Shown here: piece by piece, positions 25,101 through 36,248 of the stretch
Layout of the letters: each line of letters begins with the position of its first letter
How positions within the stretch are numbered: position 1 is the first letter of the stretch
Source of the DNA: Coriaria nepalensis
Lineage: Eukaryota > Streptophyta > Magnoliopsida > Cucurbitales > Coriariaceae
Reading direction: 5' to 3'
NCBI GenBank assembly: GCA_027186245.1
Contig: CP114487.1
Coordinates: 11,279,001 to 11,343,000 of the forward strand
DNA length: 64,000 nucleotides
The notes under the pieces: model-generated
The model's input: only the letters and a program-made list of their open reading frames with translations
What the model was told of the DNA's origin: nothing
Database searches by the model: none
Made by a program: the position numbers and the translations under genes

Positions 25101-25777
25101 ACAATTAAAGGCCTAAAATTATAATATTATATTGGTGATGATCCGGATTTTTTTTTTTATTTGTCCTTGTGGCTTCCCTTTCAGAGGCTCCTTCTCGAGG
25201 AAAAAGGAACAAGACAGCTTGTTGATACTTCCAGGAAAAAGCTGCTGGATGAATGCAAGTCTCTATATAGCGGGCTTATGGAATGCAGTGCTAGTTTCAT
25301 GTCAGAAGAAAGCGAAAATTTCACGGTGGATCTGTCTTCCCTAGCAGATGCTTTAAATTATTTGACCACGTCTGATGAGCGAACAAACACTCTTCAAGAA
25401 CAGGTTTCATACTCTACTAGTATTAATACACGATGTGCTATATAAAGAACATGAAAAGGACAACCCCCCTTTTGCCACAATGTTGAGCACCCTTTTTTCT
25501 ATGATATATTTAGGCACAGCTCTTGGCACAAGGCAGCCAGAATGTGGCAAAGAACATTGATGAAGTTGATGATGATAACGACAAAGAAGCAATGACAGTA
25601 GATGCCGAGCTGAGGAAGATCCTAGCAGAGATTTTCATTGACAATGCTAGGTTGAGGAAACGGGTAAATAATGGTATACTTCACGCCATCAGAACGAACA
25701 CCATGTCTATGAAAGTGGATACAGAGGTTCCCTCTCAAAATAATAATGTGGCAAGTAGATCAACAGAGATGAAATAG
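22106..25777 (+). CDS. EREX: PX-domain protein EREX / EREX-like (Rab5 effector)
   Basis: Plant endosomal Rab effector with a PX domain; in Arabidopsis EREX binds canonical RAB5 GTPases and works in vacuolar trafficking of storage proteins. Ten exons (22106-22198, 22441-22551, 22746-22844, 22984-23070, 23221-23329, 23658-24460, 24552-24719, 24813-25058, 25185-25403, 25514-25777) join in frame to 732 residues. The N-terminus [20 protein letters not shown] is typical of the family. The PX domain covers about residues 47-170 ([55 protein letters not shown]). A serine-rich linker follows, then a long coiled coil from about residue 385 to the C-terminus, where Rab binding is expected. Two ATGs lie side by side at 22106 and 22109; I took the first. 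Whether this is EREX or one of its EREL paralogues needs a tree. Confidence 0.93.
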
Positions 25778-26330
25778 GAATCAGTATATACACTTGTTGT
25801 TAATCCTTTCTTCTCCACGTATATATAATAGGGTCCACCTTACGTCCCTTCTCATTCAGTCATTCTAGATAATTTGATATTCCTTGTAGCTTAATGTTCA
25901 ATCTGTCTTGTCGGGAAATTTTGCCGACCCACTTTTGCGTATTCTAACCGAACCTACTTAACTACGCCCCTCGTTGTGCTCGATATATATGTATATATAT
26001 ATATACTTCCGGCGGTTAGTAAAATGGAAAATATCCATTTGTTGCATAGCACCATCTCAATTTATGAAGTCGACGGCCATTTGAGCTGACGTATGCGGCG
26101 TATTTTAGCGTTCGCCCTACCTGAATGAGTCGGCAAGTTGAAGTACCTTTCTAGCTAACGTGAACCTGATATCTCTTTCGCGTCCGTTTTTCTTTTCCCT
26201 CCAACCGTTCTGTTTTATCTTTCACATGTTTTACGTTCCGTAAAGATCGAATAGCTTCGGTGGAGTTCTCTGTTGCTTCTCGGCTAGGGTTTCTGCTAGA
26301 GAGGGATGTCGCCGCTTCTGTTTTAGTGTG
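25778..26330. other. spacer between EREX-like and PII1/MRC-like genes
   Basis: 3' flank of the PX gene, a short TA-rich tract near 25985-26005 and the leader of the next gene, which contains a short upstream open reading frame at 26306. Confidence 0.5.
26306..26326 (+). promoter_or_regulatory. upstream open reading frame (6 codons) in the PII1/MRC-like leader
   Basis: ATG TCG CCG CTT CTG TTT TAG ends four bases before the main ATG at 26331, in a different frame. A uORF this close could lower translation from the main start, or favour the second in-frame ATG at 26361. Its presence is seen; an effect is inferred. Confidence 0.5.
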
Positions 26331-29036
26331 ATGGTGGATCTGCTGCAGAGAGGAGGTTCCATGGCGTTTTCTGCTCCCCCTATTCCTCTCAAAATTCCCA
26401 CCTCTTCTTCTTCTCGCCGCTCTTCCCAGGTACTCTCTTTCTCCATTGCTCTTTCCACGCCCGCAGCGTATGAGCTAAATTTTATTAGCTCGAACTTCTT
26501 TTGAGTTTGATTCTTTGCAATCATCCTTTCTATTCCCGTCGAGGTACTGAAATTTTTTTAGACCCGAATGATTAATCATGTATATTCAAAATGCAATTTC
26601 TCGCTTTTTCTTCATTTTCATATGACCTGGGGAATGTAAACGAATTTCTCACAGATATTGTGGATGATGTATTTTTTTGGATTCATACTTCCCTGTTAAG
26701 CTTTCAAAGGGATTTCTGCACCTATTATTGTTGGAATTTAAATTAGTGTGTTGCAATATTTTCTGTAGAGATTCACTTTAAAAACCTGCAAGAAGCAGAG
26801 CAGATTAGAATTTGTGAGAACTCGGAAAAGGAGGGATCCTTTATTAAGGGGTATTCAGTTGGTCTTGAATAACGGGAAGTCGGTTATAAATGACAGTGGG
26901 GCGAGTGAACCTGCAAGGATTCTTCTGGAGAGACTATTTACCCGGACTCAGAAACTGGAAGAACAGATTAGCAGAGATCCTCACCTCCCACAAGACGTAA
27001 GCCTAGGGCTTGGCCTTGAAACGTTTGAGTCTGATCTTCAGGCTGCAATGCTTGCGCTAAAGAAGAAAGAGGAAAACCTGGAAGATGCGGAAAGAAGGGT
27101 TTTAATGGAGCGTGGCGAACTAAATCATGCTAGGGATGAGTTGAAGCAACGGGAGAAAAAGATTGCTGCTGCTTGCAGTAAATATGAAAAATTAGAAGCG
27201 GAGTTGAATCAGGCGAATCTTAACTTAGCCTTACAAGCTAGACAGATAGGTGAACTAAAGCCTCAGCTCGAGGAGAGGGGCCAAGAGATTGCTGCTGCAA
27301 AATCTGCCTTGTCTTTGAAAGAAGAGGAACTGGTTAAGATGAGAAATGAATGGGTCAGAAAAACTGAGGAAGTGGCTAAGAATGAGTTAGAGCTTACATC
27401 CAAGGCCCAATTCTTGAATGAAGCAAATGAAGTTGTGAAGAAACAAGAAATTGAGATTCAAAGACTCCATAGTTTTATCAGAGAGAAGGACCAAGAGTTG
27501 GAAGTTTCCATGAAGCTGAGGGAAGCTAAAGAGGAGAAGCTGAAAGTTGCAGAGGCCAGTTTGGAGAAGCGTACCATGGAGTGGCTATTAGCACAGGAAG
27601 AATTGAAGAAATTGGAGGATGCATCCAAAAGAGCAAATGAAATAAGTGAAACTTTGGATGAGTTCAGACCGCTGAAAAAACTTCTTGCCAGTGTAAGATC
27701 TGAGTTGGTTTCCTCTCAGAAATCTCTCGCATTATCAAGACAAACAATGGAAGAACAAGAACAGCTTGTGGCAAAGCAGCTGACAGAACTTGAAGCACAA
27801 AAGAAATATATTATGACATATGTATCAAGTTTGAGAGATGCCAAGATAGAAGTAGAAAGTGAGAGGATGAGGCTTATGGAGGCAGAGGCTCGAAATGGGG
27901 AGCTTGAACGGGACTTGTTGTTAGAGAAGGAGAAAATGGAAAAATTACAAGAAGAGCTGAAGAATAAGAAATCCTCCCTGCAGCAAGCAATTGAGGAAAC
28001 ATATATTCTCAAGAACGAGCTAGAGAGAAAAGATACTGAAGTAGGAAAAATCCATAATATTCTTCAGATGAAAGAATCGGAACTGGCAGTGGCTAAGCTG
28101 GAAATCCAGAATTTGAGATCTGAGCAGGCTTCTCTTCAAACTGTATTGGAAGAGAGAGACTTGGAAATATTTGATGTGCAGAAGAACCTGGAGAAAGTGA
28201 ACCAGGAAATTCTTGAGCTTAAGATGTTGATGAACAGCAAAGAGAACCGGCTGATTCAAGCAACAGCTATGCTGAAAGAAAAAGATGAATGTGTTCAGAC
28301 AATGCAAAATGAGTTAAATGAAGTGAAGCAGAGATTTTCTGGAGCTGAAAATGTGGTAGAACGAATTGTGGACCTCGCAGACAAATTAGTTGGCTCCATC
28401 AAGGATAGTGATTATGATGTGATGAGCGAAATTGACAAAGTGGGAATTAATTTAGTGCTCAGGTCTTTGGAGAAACCATTCGATAATACCAGGCTTGAGA
28501 GTAAACACCTAGAAAGTGAGCTTTACTTGATCAGAGATGGCTTAAAGAGAAAAGAAACAGAAGTTCTTGCTGCAAAGAGGGCTCTGACTGAAAAAGACGA
28601 GGAGCTGAAAATGGTACTTCGAAAATTGGTTGAGAAGGAGAAAGAAATAGAGAAGTTGAAGGATCAAAGTGAAGAAGAAGAGGCCAATGATCTCAGAGAA
28701 CTCTATGCTTTGGCTCAAGAGAGAATCGGGGATAAAAGCAGGGGGGAATTAGCGATCGAGAAGCTTCGACTTGAGGCTGCTGATTTAGAAGTTGAAGCCG
28801 CAACTAGCGCTCTTTTTAAACTTGCAGAGATGAGTCGAAAACTTATAGATCAAGCTAGTCCGAGCATGGGGGCTCATATAGATGACATCATCCTTCAACA
28901 AAACAGTTACCATACCAGAGCAGACCTCCTAGACAAGAATGAATGCTTTGCTGAGGTCAACTTGGAAGTTTCCCGGCTTTCAGATTTGACCGAACAGCTC
29001 GTGAGGGATGCCGGATTTCCTGTGGGTGTGGACTAG
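26331..29036 (+). CDS. PII1: Chloroplast long coiled-coil protein, MRC/PII1-like (starch granule initiation)
   Basis: Very similar in layout to Arabidopsis At4g32190, MYOSIN-RESEMBLING CHLOROPLAST PROTEIN / PROTEIN INVOLVED IN STARCH INITIATION 1, a plastid protein that works with starch synthase 4 to set granule number. Two exons, 26331-26429 and 26769-29036, make 788 residues, close to the family length. The N-terminus (MAFSAPPIPLKIPTSSSSRR after ten leading residues) is Ser/Arg-rich, like a chloroplast transit peptide. An ordered segment RDPLLRGIQLVLNNGKS follows. From about residue 105 to 720 it is almost continuous heptad coiled coil. The conserved C-terminal part contains DVMSEIDKVGINLVLRSL and ends DLTEQLVRDAGFPVGVD. 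Translation could begin at 26331 or at the in-frame ATG at 26361; a uORF precedes both. It converges with the ATP synthase b' gene 350 bases downstream. Confidence 0.9.
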
Positions 29037-29386
29037 GAGTGGTAATTGTGACACTAATGCCAGACTATGTAAATATGTATTTGAGACTGACATTTGACTC
29101 ATTTATTTCCATTTTCGAGTTTCATTTTCTCCTTGTTGATATGTAAGCTTGTGGGAAATTTGAATTTGTACGCAGAAAATTTTAATTTGACTATAAATAG
29201 GGAGGTAAATAACGACATGTCCCTCACTAAATAACGACATGTCACTCACTATGGCTCTATGTCTCTGCATTTAGACCAAATTACCAAACTGTCCACAACA
29301 ATTACAGATTCACAAATTTTTCTATTATACGAAGTATTATTATATAGAATGGCCATTTTTCCCGGCGAGTCGGAAATCGAAGAACT

Positions 29387-30034
29387 TTAGACGGGAAGGA
29401 CCTTCTTGACAATGTCTTCACTGATTGCGGCGATCTGTGCATTGAGCGATTTGATGGTCTCCACCTTTTGATTCTCTAAGCTAGCCAACGCCTCCTGCAA
29501 TTCCGCTTCCACCTTCTTCCTCCCCTCTGCTAACTTCTGCTCCACTTCCAATTGAGTCTCCTTCTTCATCTTGCTCAGAGCCGCTGCTATCTCAGCCCTG
29601 GCCGCCTTCATCACGGCAGCGCCTTGCTCCTCCAGCTGCTTCACCTCCTCCGAGGTGTCCTTCACGCTGTTGAGCTTCTCTCTAATCTCCGCGTCTCTCT
29701 CGTCCATGAATTTACCCAGAGGAGTGAAGTAAACCTTGTCCAGACCTAGCATAAGGAGCAAGAATTGAGCCATCATTATGGGCAAGGTTAGGTTGAAATC
29801 GAACAGTGCTGCTTTTTCAATTTCAGCGGCGAGAGAGGGTGGGGCGAAGGCGAGGGAGGTTGAGGTGAGGATGGAGATGGATTTGAGAGTGGAGGATGAG
29901 AAGAGCGGAAGAGTTTGTGGGGTTGAGATTTTTGGGATTGAGATCTTGCAGATTGAGAATTTCGGTTTTGGAGATGAGGTTGAGGTGGAGGGTGGGAAGG
30001 GAGGTTTGGAGGAGGCCATGATCATGTTAGCCAT
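29387..30034 (-). CDS. ATPG: ATP synthase subunit b', chloroplastic
   Basis: Nuclear-encoded subunit b' (subunit II) of the thylakoid CF1Fo ATP synthase; it forms the peripheral stalk with plastid-encoded subunit b. Intronless, 215 residues. Residues 1 to about 70 are a Ser/Thr/Pro-rich chloroplast transit and thylakoid-targeting region containing [21 protein letters not shown] single membrane helix follows ([20 protein letters not shown]). The rest is a charged stalk helix ([39 protein letters not shown]) ending [10 protein letters not shown]. The start at 30034 ([16 protein letters not shown]) has a second ATG six residues in. The gene is on the opposite strand to the PII1/MRC gene and converges on it. 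It corresponds to the Arabidopsis PDE334 locus. Confidence 0.97.
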   Translation of the reverse strand: MANMIMASSKPPFPPSTSTSSPKPKFSICKISIPKISTPQTLPLFSSSTLKSISILTSTSLAFAPPSLAAEIEKAALFDFNLTLPIMMAQFLLLMLGLDKVYFTPLGKFMDERDAEIREKLNSVKDTSEEVKQLEEQGAAVMKAARAEIAAALSKMKKETQLEVEQKLAEGRKKVEAELQEALASLENQKVETIKSLNAQIAAISEDIVKKVLPV

Positions 30035-30662
30035 GGCGGCGGCGGCGGCGATGTGGTGGCGGCTTGAGGTGAAATCTTAGATTGAAGAGGGGTAAGTGGA
30101 AGATTAGATATGATTGAGGATTTGAGCTTGGGGAGGGGAAGGGAAAGAAGCAGATTTTGCACAAGGGCTATCTCATTCTTCACCACTCAAAATTTGATCA
30201 GACTTAAATTTTTTTTTTTTCATTATTTTTTGGGGAGAATGGAAAAAAGGGGAATAATAAGCTGATATCTCAACCTCTTATTTACCCCAACAAAGAACCA
30301 CTGGCTAAGACAATAGCCAGCTACAGATAAAAATGGGACCTTCTTTTGAAGCAACCAACTTTCATAATTGGACATGGGAGTTATAACACAATATTCAGGC
30401 ACCCTCTGAATTCTGAACTGAACCACCAAATACATCAGACAGCTTATCAGATCAACTTTGATCCAGAAAACTTATGCTGCTACGGGTTTTGTTGTATTAT
30501 GAGAACACTAGGTAAGTATCCAGTTATCCATTTCTTCTATACATCAGTCAGATACCAATAACCCATTTTCTTCTACCACTAGCCCTCCTAAGCCGATTAT
30601 AATGTTTTTCACGACAAAACTGTATAATGTTTATAAAACTCCGTATTAAACCGGAGGGACTT
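30035..30662. other. ATPG upstream region and 3' flank of the U11/U12-25K-like gene
   Basis: Promoter side of the ATP synthase gene, including the ATPG leader at 30035-30110. No coding gene is supported; the small frames at 30223-30561 have no motif. Confidence 0.45.
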
Positions 30663-32353
30663 CTAGGAGGGCAAGCCAGTCATCTTAGACCCCTTAGAGT
30701 TGTCATCTTGAGCTGCGACAAACCACCCACCGAGTAACAGACGCAGCTTGAACTTGCTACGTCTGACGGAGCCATTGTCATTATCAGGCCTACCATTCCC
30801 AACCTCTATATCTTCAAACTCATCACCTTCCTTCTCAGCCTGATTTTTCTCCTTAGATCTACTTGTTGAAGATAATTACCTCTTATATTGTTTTGAGGTA
30901 GTCTTTTTCTTTGATTTCTTCCTCACTAAGTTATAGATGGAAGATACATGCCGGATAAAACGGAGTTGAATAGATCAAATGACATATCATATGGTATTAG
31001 AAACAAAAGCTGAAAATCGAGGACTTTGGACATGATATGGTCTCAGGATTAAGAAAGCATATTCCACATTATGACTAGACTCACACTCATTCGAACTTAG
31101 TTTTGTCAATCTTCTCCATCCTCTTTCATTTTCAACCTGTTCCCAGAAATAGAAAAAGCCGATTACTTTAAAAATTGGTTTTCCAAATGGTTATAGAATC
31201 TCTCCTCCATTCTTAACTTCATAAAGTATAAATAGCACAACCACTAGTGCATCCTATGACGAAATTTTAGAACTCTAATTCCCAGACAAACTATTGACTT
31301 GTGGATCAGAGTAAGTCTCTCTGATCAGACATTATGAGAAGAATCATATCAGCAAGAAGCAGACACCTCTGCTATATATCAACGAAGAAGACAGAGCAAA
31401 ACCTGGCACAAACCTGATCACCATCCTTAATCCCAAAATCTTTAATGTACTCTGTATCTGTAACTAGCTTCTGACCTTCATAGCATGAGGAGATATGTCC
31501 CCACAAGTGTTGCCTTCAAAAATCAAATCAAACCATCTCTTATTTTGATACATGAGAAGGAAAACCAATAACATGCCAATCAAGCATCCCAATACTACAT
31601 AATTTGATATCCCTCGTCTAGAAAGATGTAAAATGAATATAAACCAACCATGAAATTTTTCCAGGTCCCTTCTGAGGCATGTGCGAGGAAGCTCCCTCGA
31701 CCACAAGCCTCACTTCAGCAACAGTTGCGGTCTTTGCAACTTCAATATCTGTACAACCAATGTTTCAGTTCATTATAATCCTTGACAAAGAACAGGTGAG
31801 CATAATGAGGGAAATTTTCGTCTTGCAATATCACAGCTCTAATACACCTCAACTCCATTGCATTATCAAATGAATTCGACGTCTTCATTATCAAGCACAA
31901 GGAAAATCAGAAAGAACAAATTTGATCATTATCAAGAAATTGATCGTCCTTTCCATACTTTGAGACAATAATAGTCTAAAACAGAGCTTATCCACCTTCA
32001 ATTTCTACCAAAATTTTTTAAATATAATTTTCTCACTTGCCCAACAACCAGAAATGAAATATAGGGAAAGAAATCAGTGTGCTACTCGACAATTTGAAAT
32101 TCGAGTTTCTAACGTCAAAAGTCTGCAGCATTGAAGAAATCAACATAAATTGACAATTTCGAAATTTCGCCCAAATTCCAAAGAAAGAGAGAGTACCGAA
32201 AGAAGAGCCATCTAATTTGAGGACAGAGAGGCTGAGGGGATCGTTCGGGATCTGCAAATACGTCGGAGAAAGGCCGATGGAAGTCCGAAAAGGAAAGAGG
32301 AGCAAGGAGAGAGAACGTCGATGCCTTTGAACTGAAAGCCTAGCACCATACAT
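30663..32353 (-). CDS. Ubiquitin-like protein, U11/U12 snRNP 25 kDa (SNRNP25)-like; 3' end damaged
   Basis: Similar to the ubiquitin-like fold proteins related to the 25-kDa subunit of the U11/U12 minor spliceosome (At4g32270 type); its own function is not established. Exon 1 32353-32197 (basic leader, PLSLSVLKLDGSSF), exon 2 31748-31649 (DIEVAKTATVAEV, SHMPQKGPGKISW) and exon 3 31513-31414 (YEGQKLVTDTEYIKDFGIKD) join cleanly. Exon 4 (30965-30663) continues LRFIRHVSSIYNLVRKK and ends in a basic tail with SVRRSKFKLRLLLGGWF. Two faults are visible: the bases before exon 4 are AA rather than the AG acceptor, and an in-frame TAA at 30878-30876 cuts the exon after YKR, about 70 codons early. If intron 3 is retained, the frame stops 13 codons later and the Ubl core still survives. 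It may therefore be a pseudogene or a shortened working gene. Confidence 0.75.
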
Positions 32354-34117
32354 GACTCTCTCTCAATCGAATCAAAGAAAGCCATGGTAGAAAAGAGAAA
32401 GAGAGAGGGAGAGAAAGGAAAAGAAAGGATTTTGCTTTCCCCCTCCCTCCCCCTTGTTTCTTAATTTCCCTCCATTTTTTCTCCGTACTGATTTCTTTTC
32501 AGTTATTTTTCTTGTAATGAGATACGGCGGGAAGGCCAGCCGGGGAATACAGTTGGGTATCTGTACATATTGACCCAAACTACACCGTTTCACGGGCCTG
32601 CAGCAACATCAAATTGCATAACTGACATACGACACGTCGGTTCTTCATTTTTTCCCCATTTGGAACTCAATCAGACACTGTACGACAAATATTTTTGAGA
32701 TGAACTTTGGAGAAACAGAGTTCAAATTAGATTAACATCTAATTAAAGGCTTAATGAGGAATTAACGTACAGCATAAGAATTGGATAAAAAATTGTCAGA
32801 GGTGGGTCTTATTTCTTAGCTTGCCGCAAGGCAAAGGAAGCAGCTTTGGCCATAGGAATGTTGAAGAGCAGCACCATTGTACATGCCAACCACGTGTGCG
32901 GTTCCATATACATGGGCTCAAGCCTCAAGCTAAAGCCTACATGTAGGACACCTAATTCAATTAGGTGCCCAAACATGCATAACAAGTGAGTTGAAATTTA
33001 GTGTCCCCGATTGTTTGTGTCATGCAAGTATCAATTTCATATTTCATTTCACTTTTCCTATCGATTTATAATTGCGTACACTTTTTCTTATTTGGATGGA
33101 GATTGAACGGTTCATATTGCTGGGTCAATACAAACGGCATCCATCAAACTGGCACTGAATCTGAACCCAAAACAAGCGGCATCTACCTACTTCTCCACCC
33201 AACTTCATATCGTAAGCAGTTTTTTACAATGAACAATCACTGCATATGTGCGTCCATGCATGGCGGCATGCAGGAAGAGGACAAGACCTAGTTAAGGTAG
33301 AAGACCTGTCTAACCGTCGAACAGTTGTTACAACTTAGAACCCTACCTACAATGTAGCGTGTACGGGAATGGTGGATCAGATCCGCAAAGAAAGAGCTAT
33401 AAAGAGACATGTACCAAATATGTAATAAACTTTGTCGTTGGTTGGTTAGTCCAATTAAACTGTACATGATGATCATATCTTTGCCTGGCCTTGAATCAAT
33501 CGCCAATTTCTCTCGCCCCTATTATTATTCATGTTTCAGCAGGTCGCAGTAGGTAGAATATAAACTGACCACTACTAATCAATTAAATAACTCCGACAGA
33601 AAGAATAATCATTATTTAAATGGGGAAAGGGATCTTAATTAATGATCAATAATTAATTAAGCAGATCACGATCATCATAACCTTGATCAAGATCAAGATC
33701 GAGAAGAAGCAAGGGAATGTTTTCCAAGTACATGCAAAGCGGTAACTGTTATACATATCATGATGGAAGTTTGAATGACAGACATAGTTCATGCTCATCA
33801 TTACGCATTTGACGTGCGCTTCCATCTGCCGACAGATCGGACTTGCTCTAACATTGGAGCAACCTAGCTAGAGTTCATTAAACTAATTATATCATGAGTT
33901 TTAACTCAAGATTCCGTGACATGACATGGATGCCATTCATTTATGTTGAGACTGACAGGGGAGTAAGATGTCGTGGCACGTAGACCCACCCTTTTGTTAC
34001 CTCATCTATCCCAATCACTGTTACCTGACCCAACTTCAATGCTGTCTCTCTCTCTCTCTCTCTCTCTCCTGCATTCATCTCCATCCCTTTAATCTGAGAG
34101 TTCTAATTTCCTCCGCA
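32354..34117. other. long spacer between the U11/U12-25K-like gene and the small Aux/IAA-like gene
   Basis: No gene recognised. 32390-32460 is the purine-rich leader side of the upstream gene. 32790-33540 is of mixed composition without a coding signal. 33640-33720 is rich in GATCA/GATC words. (TC)n lies at 34044-34069. Confidence 0.45.
34044..34069 (+). repeat. (TC)n microsatellite in the leader/promoter of the small Aux/IAA-like gene
   Basis: About twelve TC units just upstream of the TATA box at 34118. Pyrimidine dinucleotide runs of this kind are common near plant transcription starts. Confidence 0.9.
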
Positions 34118-34124
34118 TATAAAT
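34118..34124 (+). promoter_or_regulatory. TATA box of the small Aux/IAA-like gene
   Basis: TATAAAT 119 bases before the ATG at 34243, preceded by a TC run. Confidence 0.5.
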
Positions 34125-34242
34125 ATTCCTTCACTCCGCAAACAATGGACTACTTCAATTCAGTTTTCGCCTTCCTCTTCTCTCGATCAAGTTGATCAAA
34201 TGTGTTGATTGATCAAACGGGAAATAATCAGATCAATACTGT

Positions 34243-34636
34243 ATGGAGCTAGAATCAATAAGCATAGGGCTCGATCGTATCAACATCACAGCTGATTTTG
34301 ATCGATACTGCCACTACGACGACAAACACCACAAGGGAAGCCATGAAGATCATGGTTTCGGGATGAAGAGTAGTACTAAAAAAGATAGTTCATTACAGGC
34401 TGATGATGACGACGGCGATCGGAAGGAGCCCAACAAGATGATCAGAAACTCTTGCGCTCTCAAAATGTGAGTTAATTAATCATTACTGCAAGTACGTTAT
34501 TTAGGAACCTAATATATAGTTGGTGATCGATTTTAGAAACAATATGTATAGGAACAGCGAAGAGAAAAATGAAGTTGTAGGGTGGCCACCCATTAAGAGG
34601 TGGAGGAAGAAGCAGCTCGCCGGCAGCTCCGACTGA
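34243..34636 (+). CDS. Small protein with an Aux/IAA domain II degron and no PB1 domain (at the IAA29 position)
   Basis: Exon 1 is 34243-34466, ending at a GTGAGT donor. Exon 2 starts after TTTTAG at 34537 or after TATAG at 34552; both keep the frame. It ends with TGA at 34634-34636. The product is 107 (or 102) residues. The N-terminus MELESISIGL recalls the start of domain I of Aux/IAA repressors. The middle is His/Asp/Lys-rich. The C-terminus contains NEVVGWPPIKRWRKKQLA, which carries the GWPP[VI] core of domain II, the degron bound by TIR1/AFB auxin receptors with auxin, followed by a basic patch. It stops 13 residues after the degron. No domain III/IV (PB1) coding sequence was found between 34637 and 35088. 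In Arabidopsis the same neighbourhood holds IAA29. I infer a shortened, non-canonical Aux/IAA; activity is unproven. Confidence 0.72.
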
Positions 34637-35088
34637 TCTATAGTATTCGAGTTCATTCAATTAATTGCAGTCTGGGAAATTACGACCCTTTGAATGATCG
34701 ATTGTAAACATAATTTGCTAAGTTCTTATGTATAAGATATATTTGTAGCCTTCTGCATGGTAATTACTATTTCATCATCATCTTTATGCTCATATATAGA
34801 TCAAGCATGATAGTTCATACTTCTGCTTAGTTTCGGCGCAAAGTAGAAGGAGACTATTGAAAAAGGGGAATATTATTATTTATAAATTATTAAAAAAACC
34901 CAACAAGCTTGTCGCAATTTTCTCATTTCACGGTAGAATTTTGAAAAAATGAACAAAAACAAAACATTACCCATTTGGATTAATGACACGTATTGAAGGA
35001 ACCAAAAAGCAGGGTTGGTCCCACCTTTACTGTTATGAATATCAATCCTTTACAAAAATCTGCTAACATGAACACATAAAAATTTTCT
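34637..35088. other. spacer; no PB1 domain remains
   Basis: 3' flank of the small Aux/IAA-like gene. I searched it for the conserved YVKV...GxxxxRKxDL start of domain III and saw none. The rest is AT-rich. Confidence 0.5.
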
Positions 35089-36248
35089 CTAATCTTTGAA
35101 GAGAACTTGATTTGCCATGCTCATCAACCTATGGGCTGCATCGGGAGGAAATTTCCTCGCAAAGAGAAATGGGTCATGCCGTTTAGTCCGGTTAAAATTT
35201 GGGCCTGCACTATCATCATCCCCGTACCTGGGCTTGCGTCTCCTCAAGCTCCGTATCAGTCTAGGCTCAAACTCCGTCGCATTGGACATACGCGGGTGGC
35301 CGTCGTCGACGCTGGTGTTCCAGTCCACGTGCGTCAGCGTGGCCGGAATACAACCACGAGGGTCCCGCATGCTGAGCAACGTGGGAAAATAATTCTATTC
35401 CGGGTAACACGTGTCCCACCGCAGGCAGGGCAGCTTGAACTTTGACCAAATCTTCCGGTCACGCACTACAACCCTCGCGTGCTTACGTGTCAGTATCCAA
35501 AACTGGGACCCAATCCGGAAATCCTTCAGCTTTACCTCGGGTAACATCACTTCTTCCCCACGCGCTGCCCACCTGTCGTACGTACCAACCTCCTTCTTAA
35601 GAATCTCGATGAAGCTTCTCTTCGACCGAATGAGCGTTCTGTAGGTGAAATCGAAGGAGTGGATCGGTATGCAAGAGGGAGAGAGGAGGGAAAACATGTA
35701 ATTCGACGGATCGTGGATCAGAGCGTGAGCGAGCAACCGACGCGCCGCCAATGCCAGAGAGGGTTGTGCCGGAGTGAGGTCTTCGACGGGATGACTCGGT
35801 TGGAAAACACGCCGGAAAACCGCGGGTCGTAAGGATAACCTGGATCGGCGTGAATGTAGATGTTGAATTTATTTGGAGGTATTTTTCTAAAAAACAGTTC
35901 CCAGATTGGAGCGAAAGGGAGAGGAGAAGTTGTCAGGAACATGAAGACTAGTTTCTTCCGGGCGTCGGGCGTTGTGGGTTTCGGATTGACCCGGGATACG
36001 ATTCGGAGTAAGGAAGCGTCACTCTTCGATAGCGGAGTCGGAGTAGGGGGCGGTGACATGTTGGGTTTGTAGTAGACATTTGGGTGGGTTGTGGGGATAT
36101 ATAAAGTGGGGGAAGCGAGGGTTTGAGAGTTGAGGGTGGTAGCGCCGCCAAAAGCGGTGGTGGTGGAGCGGTTGAGGGTGAAGAGAGCGGCTACAGGCAA
36201 AGAAATGAGGAAGGCGCAGATGAGTGGTAGTGGTGAAGGGAAGAGCAT
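35089..36248 (-). pseudogene. GT14 core-2/I-branching glycosyltransferase-like pseudogene
   Basis: Intronless relic of a DUF266/GT14 Golgi glycosyltransferase (At4g32290 type). The ATG at 36248 opens MLFPSPLPLICAFLISLPVA, a signal anchor. Then come KKLVFMFLTTSPLPFAPIWE, NIYIHADPGYPYDPRFSGVF and NRVIPSKTSLRHNP. At about 35758-35764 one base is missing and the family sequence resumes in another frame (ALAARRLLAHALIHDPSN, PSCIPIHSFDFTYRT, GSQFWILTRKHARVVV, WDTCYPE). A TAG at 35397-35395 replaces an expected Glu codon before NYFPTLLSMRDPRG. The rest runs to PDAAHRLMSMANQVLF and a natural stop at 35089. Two independent breaks argue for a pseudogene, although each is a one-base change that resequencing should confirm. 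The sequence is otherwise well kept, so the loss looks recent. Confidence 0.85.

Noticed and set aside
27716..28307. Minus-strand frames across the PII1/MRC coding exon
   Set aside because: Shadows of the coiled-coil coding sequence on the opposite strand.
33001..33291. 96-residue plus-strand frame
   Set aside because: No recognisable domain or splice context in an AT-mixed spacer.
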